This document shows positions 1 through 5,687 of a stretch of DNA of 6,060 nt, piece after piece. Location of the stretch: positions 1 to 6,060 of the forward strand of contig JAEYXI010000350.1 of the NCBI GenBank assembly GCA_023428515.1, in the 5' to 3' direction. Position numbers and translations under genes: made by a program. Within the stretch, counting starts at the first letter, position 1. Every line of letters begins with the position of its first letter. Below the pieces are notes generated by a model. It was not told where the DNA came from and made no database searches. It saw only the letters and a list, made by a program, of their open reading frames with translations. This stretch comes from Pseudomonadota bacterium (GTDB lineage Bacteria > Pseudomonadota > Alphaproteobacteria > Rhizobiales > Rhizobiaceae).

Positions 1-49
1 CGCCGGGCGCGCGTCCGTTTCCCTTAAGCATCCAGCGCGAGCGGTTTCC
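1..49. other. Short left-edge segment upstream of the first permease gene
   Basis: These 49 bases hold no gene I can identify. In frame 1 a TAA stop at 25-27 could be the tail of an upstream gene, perhaps the binding protein of the transporter, but eight codons are too few to judge. No promoter or hairpin is evident. The partial purine-rich stretch GAGCGG at 39-44 sits about 5 bases before the TTG at 50 and could act as a weak ribosome binding site. Confidence 0.4.
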
Positions 50-1093
50 TTGACAGTGCAGACCGAAAACCTGAAATCCGCTTCCGAGCCTGGGAAGTCT
101 GGCGCCGAAAGGAAAACGGCGCCGAAAGGCCGGCTGGAAGCCCTGCTCGGCCGTGGCTGGCGCGCTTATGCGCCGCTCGCCGTGTTGATCGTGCTCTGCA
201 TCCTGATCACCATCGCCAATCCGAATTTCATCGAGCCGCGCAACCTGATCCGCGTGACGAACTCCGCCGCGGTGCCGCTGACGCTGGCGCTCGGCCTGAC
301 CTTCGTCATCCTGCTCGGCTCGATCGACCTCTCCATCGAGGGCAGCGTCTCGGTCGCCGCGATGGTGCTGGTGCTGCTGGCCATGAACGACGCCAACGCC
401 AACAATTACGGCTGGTTCGCCGTGCTCGCGGCGATCGCGGCGGCCACACTGATGGGCTTCATGAACGGCGTCTTGCAGACCTACCTGCGCATCCCCTCCT
501 TCATGACGACGCTGGGCGTCTGGTTCATCGGACTGGGCTTCGCAGTCTACATGCTCGGCGGCTCGGCGATCCGACTGACCGACACATCGATCCGCGGCCT
601 GGCGCTGACACGCGTGCTCGACCTGCCTCTGGCGGTGTGGGTCGCGGCGGGCGCATTCATCCTCGCGGTGGTGATCCAGTCGCATACGCGGCTCGGCCGC
701 CACATCATGGCGGTTGGCGGTGGCGAGGACGTGGCCGAACTCTCCGGCATCAACCTGCGCCGCGTGCGCATCGCGGCCTTCGCGCTGGCTGGCTTCTTCT
801 TCGGCGTCGCCGGCGTGCTGGCGGCGGCACAGCTCGGCCAGTCCAACGCGACGATCGGCGACGGGCGGCTGTTCGCGGCGGTGACCGCGGTCGTGGTCGG
901 CGGCACGGCGCTGACGGGCGGCGAAGGCGGCGTGTGGAACACGCTGGTCGGCGTGCTGATCGTCACCGTGCTCGCAAACGGCATGATCCTTCTCGGCATC
1001 TCGCCCTACATCCAGCAGACGGTGCAGGGCCTGATGATCATCGCGGCGGTGGCCCTGTCGCTCGATCGCGTCAACCTCAAGATCATCAAGTGA
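50..1093 (+). CDS. Sugar ABC transporter permease A (CUT2/RbsC family)
   Basis: Inner-membrane subunit of an ATP-driven sugar importer; with the second permease downstream it probably forms the heterodimeric channel. The 347-residue product has a polar, lysine-rich cytoplasmic tail of about 36 residues, then roughly ten hydrophobic segments beginning near 40-57. Family marks are the GLTFVILLG stretch running into SIDLS at 82-95, the IPSFMTTLG segment near 148-156, RLGRHIMAVGGGE before the last third, and VVVGGTALTGG at 281-291. These match the BPD_transp_2 family (RbsC, XylH, AraH). The start is uncertain. TTG at 50 is used here and GTG at 56 is the alternative. No ATG occurs in frame until about residue 104, inside the membrane core, and no ATG, GTG or TTG lies upstream in frame, although the frame stays open to the left edge. 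The stop lies 5 bp before the ATPase start, so the genes are surely cotranscribed. The substrate cannot be told from sequence. Confidence 0.93.
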   Translation: MTVQTENLKSASEPGKSGAERKTAPKGRLEALLGRGWRAYAPLAVLIVLCILITIANPNFIEPRNLIRVTNSAAVPLTLALGLTFVILLGSIDLSIEGSVSVAAMVLVLLAMNDANANNYGWFAVLAAIAAATLMGFMNGVLQTYLRIPSFMTTLGVWFIGLGFAVYMLGGSAIRLTDTSIRGLALTRVLDLPLAVWVAAGAFILAVVIQSHTRLGRHIMAVGGGEDVAELSGINLRRVRIAAFALAGFFFGVAGVLAAAQLGQSNATIGDGRLFAAVTAVVVGGTALTGGEGGVWNTLVGVLIVTVLANGMILLGISPYIQQTVQGLMIIAAVALSLDRVNLKIIK

Positions 1094-1098
1094 CAGCC

Positions 1099-2601
1099 AT
1101 GCTCCAGGCCAGCGCGGTCACCAAAAGCTTCCCGGGCGTCAAGGCGCTCAAGGATATCAACATTGAGGTCCGCCCCAACGAGGTGGTGGGGCTGATCGGC
1201 GAGAACGGCGCGGGCAAGTCGACGCTGATGCGCGTGCTGGCCGGCACGCTGCGCCACGACAGCGGCTCGCTGACGCTGGACGGCAAGGAGCTGCGGCTGC
1301 GCAATGCGCGCGACGCGGCAGCCCACGGCATCGGCATGGTGTTCCAGGAGCAGTCGCTGCTGCTGAATCTGACCGTGGCCGAGAACATCTATCTCGGCCA
1401 GGAAGACCGCTTCATCCGCTTCGGCATCGTCAACTGGAAGGCGATGAACACGGCCGCGCGACGGCAACTCGCCAAGATCGGCATCGACATCGACGTGACG
1501 GCGCGCACCTCGGAGCTTTCCTTCGCGGCGCGCCAGATGGTGGAACTCGCCAAGGCGCTGACGCTGGAGGAAGCGGTCGACCGGCCGCTGGTGATCCTGC
1601 TCGACGAGCCGACATCGGTGCTTTCGGCGGCGGACATCGAGGTGCTGTTCGAGCGGGTACGCTCGCTGAAATCGCGCGCGAGCTTCGTCTTCGTGTCGCA
1701 CCGGCTCGACGAAGTGCTCGCCATCTCCGACCGCGTCTACACGATGAAGGACGGCGAGGTGGTGGCCGAGCACAAGGCGGCGGAGGTGACCGCGCCGGAG
1801 CTGCACAAGGTGATGGTCGGGCGCGGCCTGCAGTCGGAATATTATCGCGAGTCGCGGCAACAGCCGCCGCGCGAAGAGGTGATGGTCGACGCCAGGGGCC
1901 TCGGCCTCGCCGGCTTCTACGAGAACATCGACCTGTCGATCAAAGCGGGCGAGATCGTCGGCATCGCGGGCGTGGTCGGGTCGGGTCGCGAGGGGCTGAT
2001 CCGCACGCTGGGCGGATACATGCCGCAGACATCAGGCACGCTGAAGATCGGCGGCGACACGGTGCGCTTCGCCTCGCCGGAGCAGGCGGTGAAGAAGGGC
2101 ATCGGCTCGATCCCGCGCGAGCGGCGCGTCGAGGGGCTGGTGATGTTCCTGTCGATCGCCGAGAACATCACGCTGGCGGACCTCAAGAGCGTGATGCGGC
2201 ATGGCGCGATCGACTATCGCAAGGAACGCGCGCTGGCGGCGGACTGGATCAAGCGGCTGCGCATCAAGGCGCCCGGGCCGGACGTCGCCTGCCGCAAGCT
2301 TTCGGGCGGCAACCAGCAGAAGGTGGTGCTGGCGCGCTGGATGACGGCGGGCTCGCGCATCCTGATCCTCGACCATCCGACGCGCGGCCTCGACGTCGGC
2401 GCGAAGGAGGAGGTCTACGACCTGATCCGCGATCTCTCGACGCAGGGTGTGGCGATCCTTCTGATCTCCGACACGCTGGAGGAGACGATCGGGCTGTCGC
2501 ACACCGTGCTGGTGATGCGCGACGGCGAGATCACCGCGCGCTACGCGGCGAACCCGGGGGAGAAGCCGGATCAGGTCGATCTGGTGAAGGCGATGGTGTG
2601 A
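1099..2601 (+). CDS. Sugar ABC transporter ATP-binding protein, two fused ATPase domains (CUT2/RbsA family)
   Basis: Cytoplasmic motor subunit powering the flanking permeases; at 500 residues it has the usual RbsA/XylG/MglA length with two ABC domains. Domain 1 (about 1-235) has Walker A GENGAGKST at 34-42, the Q-loop within MVFQEQ, a divergent signature LSFAARQ at 140-146, Walker B with D169 and catalytic E170, and switch His201. Domain 2 (about 255-500) has a degenerate Walker A, GVVGSGRE at 291-298 with Arg297 where Lys is usual, a canonical signature LSGGNQQ at 401-407, Walker B D425 followed by His426 instead of Glu, and Asp458 where the switch His is expected. Arg in the second Walker A is normal for this family; His after the Walker B Asp is less usual. 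The start is ATG at 1099, 5 bp after the first permease. GTG at 1090, overlapping that stop, is an alternative. No clear Shine-Dalgarno precedes it, which suggests translational coupling. The open frame continues upstream to 637 only because GC-rich DNA lacks stops. Confidence 0.95.
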   Translation: MLQASAVTKSFPGVKALKDINIEVRPNEVVGLIGENGAGKSTLMRVLAGTLRHDSGSLTLDGKELRLRNARDAAAHGIGMVFQEQSLLLNLTVAENIYLGQEDRFIRFGIVNWKAMNTAARRQLAKIGIDIDVTARTSELSFAARQMVELAKALTLEEAVDRPLVILLDEPTSVLSAADIEVLFERVRSLKSRASFVFVSHRLDEVLAISDRVYTMKDGEVVAEHKAAEVTAPELHKVMVGRGLQSEYYRESRQQPPREEVMVDARGLGLAGFYENIDLSIKAGEIVGIAGVVGSGREGLIRTLGGYMPQTSGTLKIGGDTVRFASPEQAVKKGIGSIPRERRVEGLVMFLSIAENITLADLKSVMRHGAIDYRKERALAADWIKRLRIKAPGPDVACRKLSGGNQQKVVLARWMTAGSRILILDHPTRGLDVGAKEEVYDLIRDLSTQGVAILLISDTLEETIGLSHTVLVMRDGEITARYAANPGEKPDQVDLVKAMV

Positions 2602-2602
2602 G

Positions 2603-3571
2603 ATGGACGGTCAGTATTCCCTGAAGAACTTCCTCGACTCCGGCTGGATCAACGGCGCCATACCGCCCGCGCTGCTGGTCGGCCTCGTCATCATCATCGA
2701 GCTGGCGTCGCCCGGCTTCCTGTCGGGCGAGACGCTGAGCTTGCTGCTCGCCAACACGGCGGTGATCTTCATCCTCGCGACCGGCGTGACCTTCGTCATC
2801 CTGCTTGGCGGCATCGACCTGTCGATCCAGGCGGTCGCCTCGCTGGCGAGCGTGGTGCTGGCGCAGACGCTGCCCAGCTACGGGCTGATGGCCTTCCCGA
2901 TCGCCATCGCGACGGGCTTCGCCTTCGGGCTCTTGAGCGGCATCGTGCATGTGCGGCTGAAGGTGCCGTCCTTCGTGGCGACCCTGGCGACCGCCGGCAT
3001 CGTGACGGGCATGGCGCTGTGGATCTCCGACGGGCGCGCCATCACCATCGAGGAAGGCGGCCGCGCCAACACGATGTGGATCAACGGCACGCTGTGGGGC
3101 ATTCCGGTGGTGGTGCTGCTGGCGGCCGTCGTCGGCCTCGCGAGCTTCCTCGGCCTGCGCTACACACGCTTCGGCCGGCAGAGCCTAGCTGTAGGCGCGG
3201 GCGAGCCGGCGGCATGGGCTGCGGGCATCAATGTCGACCGCACCAAGATCATCGCCTTCGCCATCTCAGGCATGCTGGCGGCGATCGCCGGCGTGATCCT
3301 CGCGTCGCGCCTCTCCAGCGGCTCGCCGAGCCTCGCCAACCAGTTGCTGCTGCCGGCAATCGCTGCGGTCATCGTCGGCGGCACAGCGATAACCGGCGGG
3401 CTGGGCGGCGTGGCGCGCACGGCGGTCGGCGCGCTGATCATCTCGCTGGTGCGCATCGGCATGACCTTCGTCGGCGTCAACATTTTCGCCGAGAACATCG
3501 TGTTCGGCGCAGTGCTGATCATCGCGGTGGCGATCACCATCGCCCGCTCGAAGATACCGGTGATCAAGTGA
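2603..3571 (+). CDS. Sugar ABC transporter permease B (CUT2/RbsC family)
   Basis: Second inner-membrane permease of the same importer, 322 residues with about ten hydrophobic segments and a short cytoplasmic N-terminus. It carries the same landmarks as the first permease: GVTFVILLG running into GIDLS at 61-74, VPSFVATLATAG before mid-protein, RFGRQSLAVGAGE, and VIVGGTAITGG at 256-266. The two are clearly paralogous but well diverged, consistent with a heterodimer like LsrC/LsrD or YtfT/YjfF rather than a recent duplication. ATG at 2603 lies one base after the ATPase stop. The only upstream purine-rich match, GAAGG at 2586-2590, is 12 bases away, so coupling to ATPase translation is likely. 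It is the last gene of the operon in this window. Its transcript runs toward the convergent gloA gene, where a hairpin at 3596-3617 lies 25 bp past the stop. The transported sugar is unknown. Confidence 0.93.
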   Translation: MDGQYSLKNFLDSGWINGAIPPALLVGLVIIIELASPGFLSGETLSLLLANTAVIFILATGVTFVILLGGIDLSIQAVASLASVVLAQTLPSYGLMAFPIAIATGFAFGLLSGIVHVRLKVPSFVATLATAGIVTGMALWISDGRAITIEEGGRANTMWINGTLWGIPVVVLLAAVVGLASFLGLRYTRFGRQSLAVGAGEPAAWAAGINVDRTKIIAFAISGMLAAIAGVILASRLSSGSPSLANQLLLPAIAAVIVGGTAITGGLGGVARTAVGALIISLVRIGMTFVGVNIFAENIVFGAVLIIAVAITIARSKIPVIK

Positions 3572-3586
3572 CGACGGTTGCCGCCC

Positions 3587-3617
3587 AAAAGGAAAAGGGG
3601 CGCTCGACGGCGCCCCT
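3587..3617 (-). terminator. Rho-independent terminator of gloA, between convergent genes
   Basis: A perfect 8-bp stem, AGGGGCGC at 3596-3603 pairing with GCGCCCCT at 3610-3617, encloses the 6-base loop TCGACG. Read on the minus strand it is followed by TTTTCCTTTT (complement of 3587-3596), the classic hairpin plus U-tract, 26 bp past the gloA stop. On the plus strand the hairpin is followed by CTCCGG with no T-run, so it is a poor intrinsic terminator for the permease operon, though the hairpin may still stabilise or pause that transcript. Strength was not computed. Confidence 0.82.
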
Positions 3618-3642
3618 CTCCGGTTCCCGATCGCCGGGCGGC

Positions 3643-4059
3643 CTATTCCATCGTGTCGAGGTCGATCAGCTCGATCTTGTAGCCGTCCGGATCTTCGATG
3701 AAGGCAATGTGGGTGGTGCCGTGCAGCATCGGGCCCGGCGGACGCGGGATCTTCGCGCCGCGCTTCTCCAGTTCGGCGCAGACGCCGTAGATGTCGCGCA
3801 CGCCAAGCGCCAGGTGGCCGAATGCAGTGCCGAGATCGTAGGGCTCTTCCCGGCCCCAGTTGAGCGTCAGCTCGAGCACCGTGTCGGTCTCCTCGGGGCC
3901 GTAGCCGACGAAGGCGTTGGTGAACTTGCCGCCCGGATAGTCGTCGCGGCGCAAGAGCTTCATGCCGAGCAGCTCGGTGTAGAAGGCGATCGACCGGTCG
4001 AGGTTGAGCACCCGGATCATGGTGTGCATGTAGCGAAACTTCGCGGCGTCTCCAGCCAT
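3643..4059 (-). CDS. gloA: Glyoxalase I (lactoylglutathione lyase)
   Basis: Cytosolic metalloenzyme that isomerises the hemithioacetal of methylglyoxal and glutathione to S-D-lactoylglutathione, the first step of methylglyoxal detoxification. The 138-residue product closely resembles E. coli GloA (135 aa): HTMIRVLNLDRSIAFYTELL near the start, then AFVGYGPEE, LELTLNWG, GHLALGV and FIEDPDGYKIELI. All four expected metal ligands are visible: His12, Glu63, His82 and Glu130. They match E. coli His5, Glu56, His74 and Glu122 with the same spacing apart from one residue inserted between the second and third. The compact length without the extra loops of zinc-type enzymes points to the nickel/cobalt class (inferred). 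The ATG at 4057-4059 is fixed by a strong GGAGGAG site; the Met at residue 11 is a less likely start. The gene is monocistronic, faces the transporter operon tail to tail, has its own terminator, and is divergent from the FAD oxidoreductase. A GloB partner is not in the window. Confidence 0.95.
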   Translation of the reverse strand: MAGDAAKFRYMHTMIRVLNLDRSIAFYTELLGMKLLRRDDYPGGKFTNAFVGYGPEETDTVLELTLNWGREEPYDLGTAFGHLALGVRDIYGVCAELEKRGAKIPRPPGPMLHGTTHIAFIEDPDGYKIELIDLDTME

Positions 4060-4063
4060 CGTT

Positions 4064-4070
4064 CTCCTCC
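4064..4070 (-). promoter_or_regulatory. Ribosome binding site of gloA
   Basis: Minus-strand GGAGGAG lies four bases before the gloA ATG. It is the strongest Shine-Dalgarno in the window and decides the start codon at 4059 over the internal Met at residue 11. Confidence 0.85.
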
Positions 4071-4113
4071 CGGACCAGTGATTTGCGTTTCCGACTTTGG
4101 CGACCAGGCGTTG

Positions 4114-4125
4114 GAGGCTAGCCTC
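4114..4125. repeat. 12-bp perfect palindrome upstream of the promoter
   Basis: GAGGCTAGCCTC at 4114-4125 is identical to its reverse complement and lies four bases upstream of the proposed -35 hexamer. The position suits an activator or repressor site, but no known regulator motif is recognised and a chance origin is possible in GC-rich DNA. Confidence 0.45.
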
Positions 4126-4129
4126 TCGC

Positions 4130-4157
4130 TTGATGTTCCAAATCAGGGTTGTATGAT
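4130..4157 (+). promoter_or_regulatory. Sigma70-like promoter for the oxidoreductase-regulator operon
   Basis: TTGATG at 4130-4135 and TATGAT at 4152-4157, separated by 16 bp, match the -35 (TTGACA) and -10 (TATAAT) consensus in four and five of six positions. Transcription would begin near 4164, giving a leader of about 80 bases before the ATG at 4245. This is the best plus-strand promoter match I noticed in the spacer and is oriented toward the FAD oxidoreductase and GntR genes. Confidence 0.6.
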
Positions 4158-4167
4158 AACACTACAA
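4149..4167. promoter_or_regulatory. Candidate operator: inverted repeat overlapping the -10 box
   Basis: TTGTA at 4149-4153 and TACAA at 4163-4167 are a perfect inverted repeat with a 9-base spacer, covering the -10 hexamer and the likely transcription start. Half-sites containing GTA and TAC are typical of FadR-type GntR operators, and such a regulator is the second gene of this operon, so autorepression is plausible. The 9-base spacing is wider than the usual compact FadR site, which lowers confidence. Confidence 0.45.
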
Positions 4168-4231
4168 GAACGACGCATGTCCAGCGGATTCGAAGCTTGC
4201 GGATACCGACCGGATGCAGATGCGCATCGTC

Positions 4232-4236
4232 GGGAG
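4232..4236 (+). promoter_or_regulatory. Ribosome binding site of the FAD oxidoreductase gene
   Basis: GGGAG at 4232-4236 sits eight bases before the ATG at 4245. It supports that start over the TTG at 4149, which lies inside the promoter and would add 32 residues unlike any part of the family. Confidence 0.7.
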
Positions 4237-4244
4237 TATATCGC

Positions 4245-5687
4245 ATGACCATCCACCCGCCTGCCCCGGAGCGGCTCGGCATGCTCGCCGGCGTCCTGCC
4301 GGAAGGTGGCCTGCTGACAGGCGATGAGGACGTCGCGCGCTACAGTCGCGACTGGTCGGGCGACCATTACGGCCGGCCGCTCGCCGTTGCGCGACCGCGC
4401 AGTGTCGAGGAGGTGTCGGCGCTGATGGCGCACTGCCATCGTGAGCGCATACCTGTGGTGCCGCAGGGCGGTCTGACCGGGCTGGTCGGCGCTGCGGTCG
4501 CAGCCGACGGGCGCGAGCTGGTGATCTCGCTGGAGCGCATGAACCGCGTCGTCTCGGTCAGCCCTATCGACTTCGCGATTGTGGTGGAAGCCGGCTGCAT
4601 CCTGGAGGATGCCAAGCGCGCCGCCGAGGCTGCCGACTGCCTGCTGCCGATCAGTTTCGGCGCGCAGGGAAGCTGCCGCATCGGCGGCAACGTCTCGACC
4701 AATGCCGGCGGCTTCAACGTGTTGCGCTACGGCATGACGCGCGATCTCGTGCTCGGACTTCAGGTAGTGCTGCCGGACGGCCGTGTCTGGAACGGGCTGA
4801 AGACGTTGCACAAGGACAACCGCGGCTACGATCTCAAGCAGCTCTTCATCGGCGCGGAGGGTACGCTTGGCATTGTGACTGCCGCCTCCCTGAAGCTTTT
4901 CCCGCGCCCGACACAGGTGGAGACGGCTTTGGTAGCCCTGCGCTCCGTCGAGGACGCGATGGCGCTTTACGCGCGGGCGCGGCGCGAATGCAGCGACCTT
5001 CTGACCGCCTTCGAACTGATCCTGCGCGGCGGCATCGAAATCGCAGTGAATTCGCGGCCAGACCTCGACGACCCGCTTTCGACCGCTTATCCCGTCTATG
5101 TCCTGATCGAGGCGGCAGCCGGCGGACGCGTCGACCTGCGCGCCATTCTGCAGGACTTCCTGGCCAGTGCGTCCGACCTCATTGAGGATGGCGTGATGGC
5201 GTCGAGCCGCGCCCAGGCGGACCGGCTCTGGCTCTACCGCGAGGTGATGGTCGAGATGCAGGGACGCGGCGGACGCTACCTGCGCACCGACGTCTCGGTG
5301 CCGATCTCCCGGCTCGCCGACTTCGTGCGCGACGCGCTGACCGATCTCGACGTCAGGCTGCCCGACGCGCTCGCCGTGACCTATGGCCATGTCGGCGACG
5401 GCAACATCCACATGAATGTGGTCCCTCCGCCCGGCATGGAACCCACGGCCATGGAGCGTCTGTTCCACGAGGCCGAGGTGCTGATCTTTGACGCCGTCGA
5501 CCGCCACGGCGGCTCGATCAGCGCCGAGCACGGTATCGGAAGGGTCAAGCAACAGGCCTTTCTCGACCGCGTCGACCCGATTGCGCTCGGCCTCGCCCGC
5601 CAGTTGAAGGACGCACTCGACCCACATCACATCTTGAGCGACGGCCGTATTCTGCTATCGCATGATGGCGGGGCAGGTGCAGGATGA
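4245..5687 (+). CDS. FAD-binding oxidoreductase, GlcD / D-2-hydroxyacid dehydrogenase family
   Basis: Flavoprotein of the vanillyl-alcohol oxidase superfamily (PCMH-type FAD fold) that likely oxidises a D-2-hydroxyacid to a 2-oxoacid, passing electrons to a quinone or flavoprotein acceptor. The 480 residues fit GlcD, D-lactate dehydrogenase and D-2-hydroxyglutarate dehydrogenase. The FAD domain (about 40-220) shows PQGGLTGLVGA at 73-83, then IGGNVSTNAGG, LRYGMTRDLVLG and a KDNRGYDLKQLFIGAEGTLG block. The C-terminal FAD-oxidase domain has GHVGDGNIH with His382 and His389, and AEHGIG with Glu428 and His429, the residues that form the metal and substrate site in D-2-hydroxyglutarate dehydrogenase. 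Arg332 is kept, but positions matching that enzyme's substrate Thr and Lys appear to be Val336 and Arg347, so 2-hydroxyglutarate may not be the substrate. No signal peptide or iron-sulfur cysteine motif is seen. It overlaps the GntR gene by four bases (ATGA), implying cotranscription and coupling. D-lactate, glycolate or a sugar-derived acid remain possible. Confidence 0.9.
   Translation: MTIHPPAPERLGMLAGVLPEGGLLTGDEDVARYSRDWSGDHYGRPLAVARPRSVEEVSALMAHCHRERIPVVPQGGLTGLVGAAVAADGRELVISLERMNRVVSVSPIDFAIVVEAGCILEDAKRAAEAADCLLPISFGAQGSCRIGGNVSTNAGGFNVLRYGMTRDLVLGLQVVLPDGRVWNGLKTLHKDNRGYDLKQLFIGAEGTLGIVTAASLKLFPRPTQVETALVALRSVEDAMALYARARRECSDLLTAFELILRGGIEIAVNSRPDLDDPLSTAYPVYVLIEAAAGGRVDLRAILQDFLASASDLIEDGVMASSRAQADRLWLYREVMVEMQGRGGRYLRTDVSVPISRLADFVRDALTDLDVRLPDALAVTYGHVGDGNIHMNVVPPPGMEPTAMERLFHEAEVLIFDAVDRHGGSISAEHGIGRVKQQAFLDRVDPIALGLARQLKDALDPHHILSDGRILLSHDGGAGAG

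Larger units (their letters stand above)
4060..4244. promoter_or_regulatory. Divergent intergenic control region between gloA and the FAD oxidoreductase gene
   Basis: This 185-bp spacer separates the two divergent starts and is visibly more AT-rich than the coding DNA, mainly around 4126-4170. It holds the gloA ribosome site, a 12-bp palindrome, a rightward sigma70-like promoter overlapped by an inverted repeat, and the ribosome site of the oxidoreductase. For leftward transcription I see only a lone -10-like TATCAT on the minus strand (complement of 4153-4158) without a convincing -35, so the gloA promoter is not located. An open frame crossing this spacer from a TTG at 4149 is judged non-coding. 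Confidence 0.6.

Noticed and set aside
637..1098. Upstream in-frame extension of the ATPase gene
   Set aside because: The extension overlaps the first permease almost entirely and translates to Arg/Gly-rich low-complexity sequence. The conserved ATPase fold begins right after the ATG at 1099.
1006..1860. Minus-strand open frame of 284 codons opposite the ATPase gene
   Set aside because: It has a His/Arg/Leu/Asp-rich shadow composition with no domain, and lies antisense to a well-supported ATPase.
50..3571. The two permeases as a recent tandem duplication
   Set aside because: They share only family landmarks and differ over most of their length, including the N-terminus and loops, consistent with old paralogues forming a heterodimer.
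4153..4158. Leftward -10-like TATCAT as a gloA promoter
   Set aside because: No acceptable -35 hexamer lies 16-18 bp upstream on the minus strand, so I do not call a promoter.
4149..4244. 32-codon N-terminal extension of the FAD oxidoreductase from a TTG
   Set aside because: This start would lie at the -10 box itself, the extra residues match nothing in the family, and a GGGAG site favours the ATG at 4245.
3019..4248. Plus-strand open frame of 409 codons spanning the second permease, the terminator and gloA
   Set aside because: It runs across two strong genes in the wrong frame and strand and through the terminator hairpin. The Arg/His-rich translation has no family resemblance.
4143..5630. 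Long minus-strand open frame of 495 codons opposite the FAD oxidoreductase
   Set aside because: Its product is rich in His, Arg, Asp, Gln and Val with no recognisable domain, and it lies antisense to a gene with clear family motifs. Long antisense frames are expected in GC-rich DNA.
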